Assembly: GCA_016841875.1 (NCBI GenBank)
Contig: JAENYG010000021.1
Coordinates: 1-61,904 of the forward strand
DNA: 61,904 nt
Direction of reading: 5' to 3'
DNA from: Syntrophomonas sp.
GTDB lineage: Bacteria; Bacillota; Syntrophomonadia; Syntrophomonadales; Syntrophomonadaceae
The notes beneath the pieces are model-generated. The model did no database searches. It was not told the origin of the DNA and was given only the letters and a program-made list of their open reading frames with translations. Position 1 is the stretch's first letter. Every line of letters starts with the position of its first letter. This document shows, piece by piece, positions 54,655-61,740 of the stretch. Position numbers and translations under genes: made by a program.

Positions 54655-55476
54655 TTACAGCCTCCCTTCTAACATTTTTTCGGCAAATTTAGGTACTTCA
54701 CCATTTTTTACCGCTTTCTGGTATTCTTTATGAAGATCAAAATCTACAGTTAGATATTCAGGATAACAGATTCCATGTTTTGCTCCACCAGGTAATTCTA
54801 CCACCGCTTCAACTAACAGATGAGGAATTGCAGTTAGCTTAGGTTCTTCCTGCATCCGGTAAGTTCCCACGATACGTTCAGTGGTCAGAATAACCTTTCC
54901 AGAAGCTCTGGACATAAGCCAATCCTGATAGGCTGGTCCTAATATACGGGCATTACCATAGATATCAGCTTCCTGTACATGAATTAATGAATAATCAGGC
55001 TTTAAGGATCGTACACATACAACCTTTTCCCCAGTCCATGGACATTCAAAAACTTTGTAGAAATCCGGGTTTTGTTCCAATAAGTCACTGCCCCACATTC
55101 CACATACAGGTTGGAATGGTATACCATATGCTCCCCCACGGAGAGCTGCTATCTGGGCAGTTCAGGAACCTTCCGTCGCGTATGCAGTAGGATTTTCACC
55201 CTGCATGGCTTTCCGCATTCCAGGTGCCAGACCCGCTTCATTCTCTAATCCAAAGAATCCAAAATATGCTCTATCTGCCTGCCCAGTTGCACAGAGAATA
55301 TCTGCGCCAATACCGGGAGCTGCACCACACACTTTGAGATTTTTGGCTCCCTTTAGGGTCAATCCTAAAGAGAACAGGGTCGGGTTTCTATGCATAGCAT
55401 TTCCGCCCACCGCCAAAAGCATCCCGTCTTTAACAAGATCAAGCGCTTTGTCTAGAGTTGTAACTTTTTCTTTCAT
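54655..55476 (-). CDS. CoA-transferase-like alpha subunit with in-frame UGA (possible selenoprotein or nonsense mutation)
   Basis: Two open segments in one frame (55476-55165 and 55161-54655) are separated only by TGA at 55164-55162. Read through, they give 273 residues with residue 105 encoded by UGA, in ATEGS-UGA-TAQIAALRGGAYG. The fold is a class I CoA-transferase A subunit (GMLLAVGGNAMHRNP; GGAYGIPFQP; VEAVVELPGGAKHG). Start ATG 55476 has AAAGGAGGATC. No start codon allows re-initiation until 55098. The downstream half is fully intact, so it is either read as selenocysteine or only recently inactivated. Glu103 two residues before the UGA may match the catalytic Glu of IpdA-type hydrolases (inference). 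Confidence 0.75.
55130..55164 (-). promoter_or_regulatory. SECIS-like hairpin just after an in-frame UGA
   Basis: On the minus strand the UGA (55164-55162) is followed after 15 bases by the stem GCTCTCC/GGGGAGC (7 pairs, one G-U) with a GUG loop at 55139-55137. The loop begins 22 bases after the UGA. Known bacterial SECIS elements need a G among the first loop bases and a UGA-to-loop distance of roughly 16-37 bases, so the geometry fits. GC-rich coding sequence could produce such a stem by chance. Confidence 0.45.
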
Positions 55477-55578
55477 TATTAGATCCTCCTTTTCAATTTA
55501 TTATGTATTACATTCGCAAATATATACAGATACATTTGCCAATCCCGCAGTAAAGTTTAGGCTCTTCCTTCAGTATAG

Positions 55579-55594
55579 TGCAATTAGCATGCCA
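55579..55594 (-). promoter_or_regulatory. Sigma-54-type promoter of the CoA-transferase-like operon
   Basis: On the minus strand the site reads TGGCATGCTAATTGCA, with GG and GC ten bases apart. Transcription would start about 90 bases before the A-subunit ATG. The same box with one base changed occurs at 58746-58761. Confidence 0.8.
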
Positions 55595-55606
55595 ATATTA
55601 ATGAAA

Positions 55607-55642
55607 TAATAGATTGCCTATATATCAGCGATAATACTATTA
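55607..55642. promoter_or_regulatory. Candidate activator site (dyad) of the CoA-transferase promoter
   Basis: TAATAG (607-612) and CTATTA (637-642, both in 55 kb) flank the inner sequence ATTGCCTATATATCAGCGAT. The layout matches that at 58771-58810 while the arm sequence differs. The spacing to the -24 element suits an enhancer-binding protein. Confidence 0.5.
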
Positions 55643-55657
55643 AAATCAAAAAAAGCA

Positions 55658-55695
55658 GTGTCAGTTTATTGGATTTTTTTCCAATGAACTGACAC
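55658..55695. repeat. TGTCAG-ended hairpin repeat
   Basis: GTGTCAGTTTATTGG and CCAATGAACTGACAC pair with one G-T around a T-rich loop. The left arm continues the 95-base repeat shared with 58745-58832. A related hairpin is at 58981-59016. It adjoins a transposase fragment and may be an insertion-sequence end. Confidence 0.6.
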
Positions 55696-55719
55696 CACTT
55701 TAGGTCTTACATCTTCATC

Positions 55720-56010
55720 ATGCATCTTAACGCGGCCAAACCGCGACTAGCAAAAGGCGGGATTAGCGTGAGAGAAGTAAGATATCTTATGAAAAGTCTA
55801 AGCCACGCAAATATCTTTCCTTGGACGGTTCCAGTGCTGACTGGGGGACAAAATACCGACGGCAACAAGATTGCTTGGTTTGGCTACAAGCTTCATATAG
55901 CTACAGATATTAAATCAGAGTTGCCCATAGCCCTGGAAGTAACTCCAGCTAGTGTTCATGACAGTAATATGGCTCTTCCAATCATTAAGCAGTTGTGCGA
56001 CCACCTTTAT
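55720..56010 (+). pseudogene. DDE transposase fragment (IS4/IS5-like)
   Basis: The frame contains DGNKIAWFGYKLHIATD and SELPIALEVTPASVHDSN, the second-aspartate region of IS4/IS5-group transposases. Only about 95 residues remain. The open frame continues to 56568, but that part is antisense to the DUF35 gene and not transposase-like. No intact ends are seen apart from the TGTCAG hairpin upstream. Confidence 0.75.
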
Positions 56011-56012
56011 AA

Positions 56013-56085
56013 AGAATCCCCACAGGGAACCTGCAGGGATTCTCTTTGTAGCTTTGCGTCCCCGCCTGACAGGTTTACCTTTATC
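56013..56085 (-). promoter_or_regulatory. Partial c-di-GMP-I (GEMM)-like motif with hairpin
   Basis: On the minus strand, GGTAAACC and, 11 bases further, GACGCAAAGCTAC resemble the conserved 5' half of class I c-di-GMP riboswitches. The second conserved half (GCCxGGUUxCCGA-like) is not seen. Instead the hairpin AGAATCCC/GGGATTCT (56013-56043) and a short TTTATAAA follow. It lies just after the DUF35 stop. It could be a truncated riboswitch disrupted by the insertion sequence, or coincidence. Confidence 0.35.
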
Positions 56086-56097
56086 TATGCTCTAAAT

Positions 56098-56526
56098 TTA
56101 ATCCATTTCCCATCCCATGATTGTGCATCCTTTTTCATCGTCTGTAAGCCATACGATATGCACAGGTGCATCATAAGGAACCTTTTCGATTTCGCCATAG
56201 TTGACAAGGCGACCGAAAACGCGCGGTCCTTCGTCCAGGACCACAGAGCATATGGCGATTGGAAGATATTCCTTTATATCCGGATGGAACGAGAATCGCC
56301 CTTCCACGTGGGAATAAATTTTGCCATGGCCCGAAGCCTCTTTCCACTCAACATCAAAGCTGCCGCAGTGCTGGCAGATAATAGCGCCAGGCCAGAAATA
56401 CTTTCCGCAGCTGTTGCAGTATGGCAGAATAAAATTCTGTTCTTCATGAGCAGTTTTATAAAACACATCATTATCAGAGCTGGTTCTGAGGTCATAAGGC
56501 AGATTTACTTTTATTACTTGAGTCAT
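56098..56526 (-). CDS. Zn-ribbon OB-fold (DUF35) protein
   Basis: The 142-residue protein has a rubredoxin-like zinc ribbon (CNSCGKYFWP...CQHCGSFDVEW, about residues 37-60) followed by the OB-fold DUF35 domain (HGKIYSHVEGRFSFHPDIKE; RVFGRLVNYGE). DUF35 proteins form complexes with thiolase-superfamily enzymes, for example acetyl-CoA acyltransferase complexes and the Ltp2-ChsH2 aldolase. The gene begins two bases after the thiolase-like gene, so the two products almost certainly act together. Confidence 0.93.
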   Translation of the reverse strand: MTQVIKVNLPYDLRTSSDNDVFYKTAHEEQNFILPYCNSCGKYFWPGAIICQHCGSFDVEWKEASGHGKIYSHVEGRFSFHPDIKEYLPIAICSVVLDEGPRVFGRLVNYGEIEKVPYDAPVHIVWLTDDEKGCTIMGWEMD

Positions 56527-56528
56527 TC

Positions 56529-57722
56529 TTATTTCCCCCTTTCTAAAATAAGAGTTTCGTTGCTTTGATAGAAACCGCCGTTATCCGAGACGATCATGAA
56601 TTCAGGAAGTTTAGTGCCAGGTATAACACCTAACTGACGATCTCCACAGCGCTGGGACATCTGCATCACGGCCTCGGCTATGGGAGTCATTCCCATATAA
56701 TAACCTTCAGAAAGCAGCCCGCCGCCGGTGTTTACCGGGAATGCCCCGCCGGGTCCTATGTTCTCAACTGTTAAGAAGTCAGCGGCTTTTTTCTTCTCAA
56801 AGAATCCGTAATCACCCAGGGTTGCCTCAACCGTGTAGGTGTAGCAGTCATATATCTGGGCTGCGCCTATATCTTTTGTGCACAGTCCGGCCATCTCAAA
56901 AGCTTGGGCTCCGGCAATAGCGGCGCTGCTCGCGGGATCACCCGGAGTAAGCTGCCAGCCCTTGGCGGTATCATTGGCAGAGCCGTATCCGCGGATCATG
57001 ATAGGCGGATTCTTAAGTTCTCTGGCCCGCTCTGTGGTGGTGATGATAATTGCGCGGCCGCCGTCGGTCGATGCAGTTGCATCCAGGGCACGGAACGGCC
57101 ATGAAAGAAACGGTGTTGCCAAGTAGTCTTCCTTGGTCAAAGGCTTGCTGTAATGAATAGCATTGGGATTCAGGTTGGCCCATTTGCGGTGTGCGACAGC
57201 TATCTCCGCCCATAAATCAGGTCCTGTTCCGTGTTCATGCATGGCACGGCTAGCGAACATGGCATAGTTGGTGAAAGCTGAAATGTTTCCGTAGGCGGCG
57301 TACTCATCATAGGGCTTGCTGCTGAACAGGTCAATTTCATCTGTCCATGTACGGTGACCGGTTCTGCCGCTCTCGGCAAATACGATAAGAACATATTTAC
57401 ATGTTCCGTTTTCGATAGCACCTATTGCTTTATTGATATTGGTCCGGTAGCAGTAAGCTTCCTGGCTTAAGAATTTCGGACGTATGCCAAGACTGTAGGT
57501 TATTACGTTGGCTGTATGATGCATGGCGTCACCTTGCAAAATTGGAAAATCGCGGTATAAAATCAGACCATCTATATCATCCTTTTTTAGTCCCGCATCA
57601 TTAATGGCGTTCATGGTCGCTTCGAGATAAAAACTAGCTGCAGAGCGTCCAAGAACTTTTCCCTGCGGTGTATAACCTACACCTACAATGGAATACTTGT
57701 TTTTTAAATCTGTACGATTCAT
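56529..57722 (-). CDS. Thiolase-superfamily (SCP2/lipid-transfer-like) protein
   Basis: The 397-residue protein has the two-domain thiolase fold (YSIVGVGYTPQGKVLGRS; NPPIMIRGYGS; AFPVNTGGGLLSEGYYMG). Catalytic residues of true thiolases are altered. The GHP histidine is replaced by YY (341-342), and the C-terminal Cys of the CxGGG loop is replaced (VSDNGGF). Cys91 lies near, but not clearly at, the nucleophile position. Tyr294 and Tyr341 are at positions like those reported for the Ltp2 aldolase. It may therefore cleave a C-C bond by retro-aldol chemistry with the DUF35 partner. GGAGG precedes the ATG. Confidence 0.85.
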   Translation of the reverse strand: MNRTDLKNKYSIVGVGYTPQGKVLGRSAASFYLEATMNAINDAGLKKDDIDGLILYRDFPILQGDAMHHTANVITYSLGIRPKFLSQEAYCYRTNINKAIGAIENGTCKYVLIVFAESGRTGHRTWTDEIDLFSSKPYDEYAAYGNISAFTNYAMFASRAMHEHGTGPDLWAEIAVAHRKWANLNPNAIHYSKPLTKEDYLATPFLSWPFRALDATASTDGGRAIIITTTERARELKNPPIMIRGYGSANDTAKGWQLTPGDPASSAAIAGAQAFEMAGLCTKDIGAAQIYDCYTYTVEATLGDYGFFEKKKAADFLTVENIGPGGAFPVNTGGGLLSEGYYMGMTPIAEAVMQMSQRCGDRQLGVIPGTKLPEFMIVSDNGGFYQSNETLILERGK

Positions 57723-57757
57723 AAATAAAGTCCTCCTTGCTTATTTAACTATAGGTT

Positions 57758-58497
57758 TTATTGTTTTAACCTTTTGTGAAGTCCAACCTCTTTTTCAGAA
57801 TATCCTAAGGCTAGACCAAGCAACTGGTTAAAACAACTGGGTAAAAAATACCACTGGAATGTTTGTACCTTGGGCATGTAAACGGAATTCCAAATTTAAG
57901 TAACACAAGGGGCACGCCACAACGATAGCTTCCGCTCCTGCAGCGGCTGCACTGCCTTGATTGAGCAATTCACGAACATCGCAAGGGAAACCGCAGGCGT
58001 CAGCATAATATACACCTTTGGCAACTTCCATGGGGTTGGCGCTTTGGGCGAGAGGAACCGATGTTATAAACCCATTGCCATCGACCTTCCCTCCAACCTT
58101 GCTTACCAAAGTGTTAGGACTTTTTACTGGAACCATGGCAGTCGCTAGAACAACTAAATCTGCTTCGATTTCTAAAGGGATACCCATCAGTGTATCTTCT
58201 GCTCTGACGATTAACCGATCATTAACAGGAAATACCTTGCCAACGCGCCCACGGATATAACGTACATGCTCATTTTCCATGACGCCACGGACAAACTCTT
58301 CACCATCTTTGAAGTTTGACCTAATATCCATATACGTGCATAAACGTATGCGTCTGGATGAGCTTTTTTAAGTTCCTTTGCTTGCTTTGCTGTATACATG
58401 CAGCAGACTTTTGAACAATACGGCATGCCTTTGCTTCGATCGCGAGCACCCACACGTTTGATAAAATAACGCCCTTGAATACCTCCCTTTCCTATCT
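57758..58497 (-). pseudogene. Decayed hdrA-hdrB fusion remnant
   Basis: The first fragment (58497-58335) has the HdrA piece VGARDRSKGMPYCSKVCCMY. A frameshift leads to MDIRSNFKDGEEFVRGVMEN and GKVFPVNDRLIVRAE (also HdrA). The same frame then runs into HdrB-like GAEAIVVACPLCYLNLEFR. A second frameshift at about 57845, near a short duplication of CAGTTG, separates the HdrB tail QLLGLALGYSEKE, which ends at 57758. The N-terminal part of HdrA and most of HdrB are missing. Heterodisulfide-reductase-type proteins route electrons in anaerobes, so a complete copy may exist elsewhere. Confidence 0.8.
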
Positions 58498-58745
58498 AAT
58501 TTGCTGAAACTGCTGCTAAAAAAAAACGTAGAAATAATGAATGCCCAAGTGTAAAATGTAAAAATTTGAACATCCCTCTAAGGTTGTACTAAAAGCCGTT
58601 ATCATTTTTAGTAGTAAGATTTGATAACAGTACTAGTCGTCATACAACATTCACACATTTTCCCTTTTGCACTTCACCAATTCTAAGTGCTCTTTTTGCA
58701 GAGTCAAACGTTCTTTTATCGTTTGTTGAATCTAGTGAACTTTAT

Positions 58746-58761
58746 TGCAATTAACATGCCA
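58746..58761 (-). promoter_or_regulatory. Sigma-54-type promoter upstream of the hdr remnant
   Basis: On the minus strand the site reads TGGCATGTTAATTGCA, one base different from the box at 55579-55594. It and its upstream sequence form a diverged copy of that promoter region. What it now transcribes is a pseudogene about 250 bases downstream. Confidence 0.75.
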
Positions 58762-58770
58762 ATTTTTATG

Positions 58771-58810
58771 GCTAACAGATTGTCGATATATTGGCAATAA
58801 CACTGTTAGC
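58771..58810. promoter_or_regulatory. Nested palindromes, candidate enhancer-binding site
   Basis: Outer arms GCTAACAG (58771-58778) and CTGTTAGC (58803-58810) are perfect complements. The inner sequence TTGTCGATATATTGGCAA (58780-58797) is itself a near palindrome. It lies just upstream of the -24 box of the sigma-54-type promoter at 58746-58761 and has the same layout as the dyad at 55607-55642. Confidence 0.6.
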
Positions 58811-58811
58811 A

Positions 58812-59262
58812 ATATAAAAGTGGTGTCAGATTATTAGAATGAAATCTAAGGAAACGTGAAATAAGAAAAACTTAGTTTAGGTGTATCACTGATTTTGCAG
58901 CGCATTCATTAGCAAAGTTGATGTGAATAATGTGGGGAAGCGCATCCTTAAGTTAACCATCAACGGTAAGTCACAATAAGTGTCAGTTTCTTGAACATCT
59001 ATCCAAGAAGCTGACACATATTTCTTTTTCGTAGGGCATTCGATCACTTCTTCGTTTAATTAATTTTCTTTTAACTTGCATCTTGATCAACCTATTTTCC
59101 TTTGTTGGTGTGTTTTTAGCTCTACTCAAATGATAAATAGAACTGTATGGAAGCACTAAACACATTCATAAAACACCCGTGCTTAGATCTTATGAAGTAA
59201 TAGGGCTACACTTGGTGTTTTGGTTGATAATAATTAAGCAAATCATTCTTATAATGAGCACT
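58812..59262. other. Non-coding region with TGTCAG hairpin
   Basis: This stretch holds no convincing gene. The hairpin TGTCAGTTTCTTG / CAAGAAGCTGACA (58981-59016) has the same ends as the hairpin at 55658-55695. The left part continues the repeat shared with the CoA-transferase promoter region. A 60-codon open frame on the minus strand (58983-59165) overlaps the hairpin and is probably meaningless. Confidence 0.4.
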
Positions 59263-59285
59263 ATTTATTACTATTGGTAATAAAT
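59263..59285. promoter_or_regulatory. Perfect 9-base inverted repeat upstream of a sigma-54-type site
   Basis: ATTTATTAC (59263-59271) and GTAATAAAT (59277-59285) are perfect complements separated by TATTG. The repeat is 33 bases upstream of the -24 box at 59318 on the plus strand, a candidate activator site. Confidence 0.5.
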
Positions 59286-59317
59286 AACCCTCTTAAAAAG
59301 CTAATTATTTTTGACAA

Positions 59318-59333
59318 TGGTATAAATCTTGCA
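59318..59333 (+). promoter_or_regulatory. Sigma-54-type promoter upstream of the permease region
   Basis: TGGTATAAATCTTGCA has GG and GC ten bases apart and a TTGCA -12 box; the -24 side is weaker than at the other sites. It points toward the small frame at 59366 and the permease at 59727. Confidence 0.6.
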
Positions 59334-59365
59334 AGAAATCAAAGTTAAGAATGAAAAAAGGAGGG

Positions 59366-59479
59366 ATGTACCGGAGCCATTTTACTTTACCAGGCAGACA
59401 GTTAATTTACCATTATTTTGCTTCCTTTTATCTGGTGGCATTGAATAATATTGTTTCCGGTTGTATGTCTTCTGTTTGA
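59366..59479 (+). CDS. Possible small protein of 37 residues
   Basis: A short frame starts MYRSHFTLPGRQ and includes FASFYLVALNNIVSG. It begins with ATG just after AAAGGAGGG and lies 33 bases downstream of the sigma-54-type -12 box. It is too short to recognise. It could be a leader peptide, a truncated gene, or chance; the strong ribosome site is the only support. Confidence 0.3.
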   Translation: MYRSHFTLPGRQLIYHYFASFYLVALNNIVSGCMSSV

Positions 59480-59726
59480 ATATTGTTCATTATGTAAATA
59501 ACTCCTGGATGATCTAAAAGCAAATGATAACGAGAAAAAATCAGAACTATTTTATGTTGCAGTTGTACAGTTATTTAGGCAAAAACTAAATATTATTAGT
59601 ATTTTGGGATGGAATGCTTAGAAAAATAAGTGATCTCTTATTAGGCCTGTTGAATTATTTGAATTCCAGAAAATTTCTCCGACTTATATAGCGTTGTAAC
59701 AATAATTATAGAAGGGAAGATATAAA

Positions 59727-60800
59727 TTGGTTATTGCTGGACTTACCGTAATACTACTTCTAGTGTTGGCTTTGCCTTTTTTGATAAAGAAAGTCGAAGA
59801 AAATTTAGAACCCTTCCTGTTTGTGATGGGGATTCTGGCAAGCTTTATATCGGGAAAAATTTGTACCGAACTGGTGTTGGAAGCTTTGCATGAACCGATA
59901 ATGATTGCTTCTGTAGTACTGGTTGCCGGAATTATGTTCTTCTTACTTAAAGATCAGTTCTCTAACCTGATGAATAAATTGCTGCAGAGAATTCCGGTAG
60001 CGGCAGTTGTTACAGGGGTTGTATTGATACTGGGTTTGCTTTCCAGTGTGATAACTGCCATTGTGGCATCAATTATACTGGTTGAGGTTATCACCTTGCT
60101 GCCTTTGAAACGAGAGCAGAAGATAGTAGTCTGCATTCTAGCCTGTTTTGCCATCGGGTTAGGAGCAACACTTACACCGGTGGGAGAACCGCTGGCAACT
60201 ATAGCTATTGCCAAGCTGGATGAAGGCTTTTTCTATTTGTTCTATCTGCTGGCTAAATATATTATCCCCCTGGTAGTATTCTTCACAGCTCTGGCAGGTA
60301 TCTACACGGCAAAAGTTGCCAAAGAAAATGGTATTGATTTTGAAACGGCCATGACTTCTGAACCACTGGTCATAGATGATGCGCTTATTGAAGATGAGCC
60401 GCTTGAAGAAGATACCTGGACAAGTATTATCATCCGGGCCTTAAAAGTGTATTTGTTCGTTATGGCTCTGGTGTTCCTGGGAGAGGGATTTGAACCATTG
60501 ATAGAAGCCTATATCTTAGGGCTTAGCCCCCAGATATTATATTGGATCAATATGATATCTGCGGTACTGGATAATGCTACCCTATGTGCTGCAGAACTCA
60601 GCAACTCCATGGGCGATGCAACTATCACGGCTATATTGATGGGATTGTTAATAAGTGGTGGTATGTTGATTCCAGGTAATATTCCCAACATTATAAGTGC
60701 TTCCAGGCTAAGAATAACAAGTAAAGAGTGGGCCAGATTAGGAACTCCTCTGGGACTGATAGTAATGGGAATAATGTTTGTTATATTGTTCTTTATATAA
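59727..60800 (+). CDS. DUF1646 family permease
   Basis: The 357-residue membrane protein has ten or more hydrophobic segments. GLGATLTPVGEPLATIAIAK and LISGGMLIPGNIPNIISASR are the two helix-break regions with conserved TPVGEP and PGNIPN motifs, resembling NhaD/ion-transporter-type repeats. An acidic cytoplasmic loop (PLVIDDALIEDEPLEEDTW) lies between the halves. The family is annotated as cation or sodium transporter-like, but the substrate is unknown. The TTG start at 59727 follows AAGGGAAG. A sodium-linked or carboxylate transport role next to acyl-CoA genes is speculative. Confidence 0.82.
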   Translation: MVIAGLTVILLLVLALPFLIKKVEENLEPFLFVMGILASFISGKICTELVLEALHEPIMIASVVLVAGIMFFLLKDQFSNLMNKLLQRIPVAAVVTGVVLILGLLSSVITAIVASIILVEVITLLPLKREQKIVVCILACFAIGLGATLTPVGEPLATIAIAKLDEGFFYLFYLLAKYIIPLVVFFTALAGIYTAKVAKENGIDFETAMTSEPLVIDDALIEDEPLEEDTWTSIIIRALKVYLFVMALVFLGEGFEPLIEAYILGLSPQILYWINMISAVLDNATLCAAELSNSMGDATITAILMGLLISGGMLIPGNIPNIISASRLRITSKEWARLGTPLGLIVMGIMFVILFFI

Positions 60801-60808
60801 ACAAGAAT

Positions 60809-61112
60809 ATGGCAGCAGAATTAGAACGCAAAGTCGGTCAGTTGACTTATGAAATTGACTGGTTTAAAGAATATAACGAAATTCTCAAGCCCAAGATTGT
60901 AAATCTGAAATCGAATTTATCCGTGAAGCGCCAGGCTGAATTGCTGCAGATTAATTGCAGTATGCATATCGCAAGCCTGCTGTAAGGACAATATATGATG
61001 AAGAATTGTTCATTATCATCCGGGTTGCATTGATGAATCCGAACAACTGAGCCGACCTGGGGGCTATAGAAGCATCGCTACTATCCTCAGAAGAAATCTT
61101 GGCTTAGATAAG
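60809..61112 (+). pseudogene. IS3-family transposase remnant
   Basis: The start AAELERKVGQLTYEIDWFKE is the leucine-zipper end of an IS3 OrfA. In the same frame SVKRQAELLQINCS resembles the start of OrfB. A later frame reads GGYRSIATILRRNLGLDK, an OrfB motif. Frames are broken by stops and most of the DDE domain is missing. Confidence 0.7.
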
Positions 61113-61232
61113 ATAATATAAATTCTCAGATTGGAAATACATCCTATGAGATAAAAGTACAGGGAGACAGCCTCTTGGTAATAAAATTAAGTTGCTAAAC
61201 AAAACACCGATAAAGGAGCTGCGAAACATCCC

Positions 61233-61740
61233 GGTAAATTTATACACCTAAATGAAGGGGCAATAAAGAATGAGCAAAAGGAATTGTTGGGTCATTGCGT
61301 GGAGCAATGGCTCAAAACGCAGCTATTCTAGTCGTGATGGCAGTCAATTAAGCTAAATATCAGGAAGTGATTGGTGCTTCTGAGGACATGCAGGATAACA
61401 AGGCAAGCTGGGAGAAGTTTCTAAAAAGCCTAAAGTAACAAGACTAGAAGGTATGCAACTGTTCATGGACGATAATTGGGATTGCTGTAAACTGTCAACG
61501 AGGTGTTCCCACTACGCCAGGTTTCAACGATGTACTGTACATTTTTATCGCAACGTATTATCGGTTACACCACGATTGAAGGTTAATGAAGTTATAGCCA
61601 TCCCATGGATCCCAGCTAAAAGGCAGCAACGGTCTTCGCCGAACTTCGTGAGATGAAACTAAAGGAAGCCGCAAAGATTGAGGACGATATACAAAGAAAC
61701 CCTAACATATATGGAATTCTCCTATGTTCATTTGGGCTAA
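61233..61740 (+). pseudogene. IS256-family transposase remnant
   Basis: Fragments in several frames match IS256 transposases: HLNEGAIKNEQKELLG (N-terminus), then after a deletion AKYQEVIGASEDMQDNKASW, EKFLKSLK, RFQRCTVHFYRNVLSVTPR, and ELREMKLKEAAKI. In-frame stops and an internal deletion show it is dead. Sequence beyond 61740 to the window end has no recognisable gene. Confidence 0.8.

Noticed and set aside
56040-56568. C-terminal part of the plus-strand frame containing the transposase fragment
   Set aside because: Beyond 56010 it is antisense to the DUF35 gene and has no transposase motifs.
58983-59165. 60-codon minus-strand frame near the right end
   Set aside because: Its 3' end is the TGTCAG hairpin. 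There is no ribosome site and the sequence is lysine-rich low complexity.
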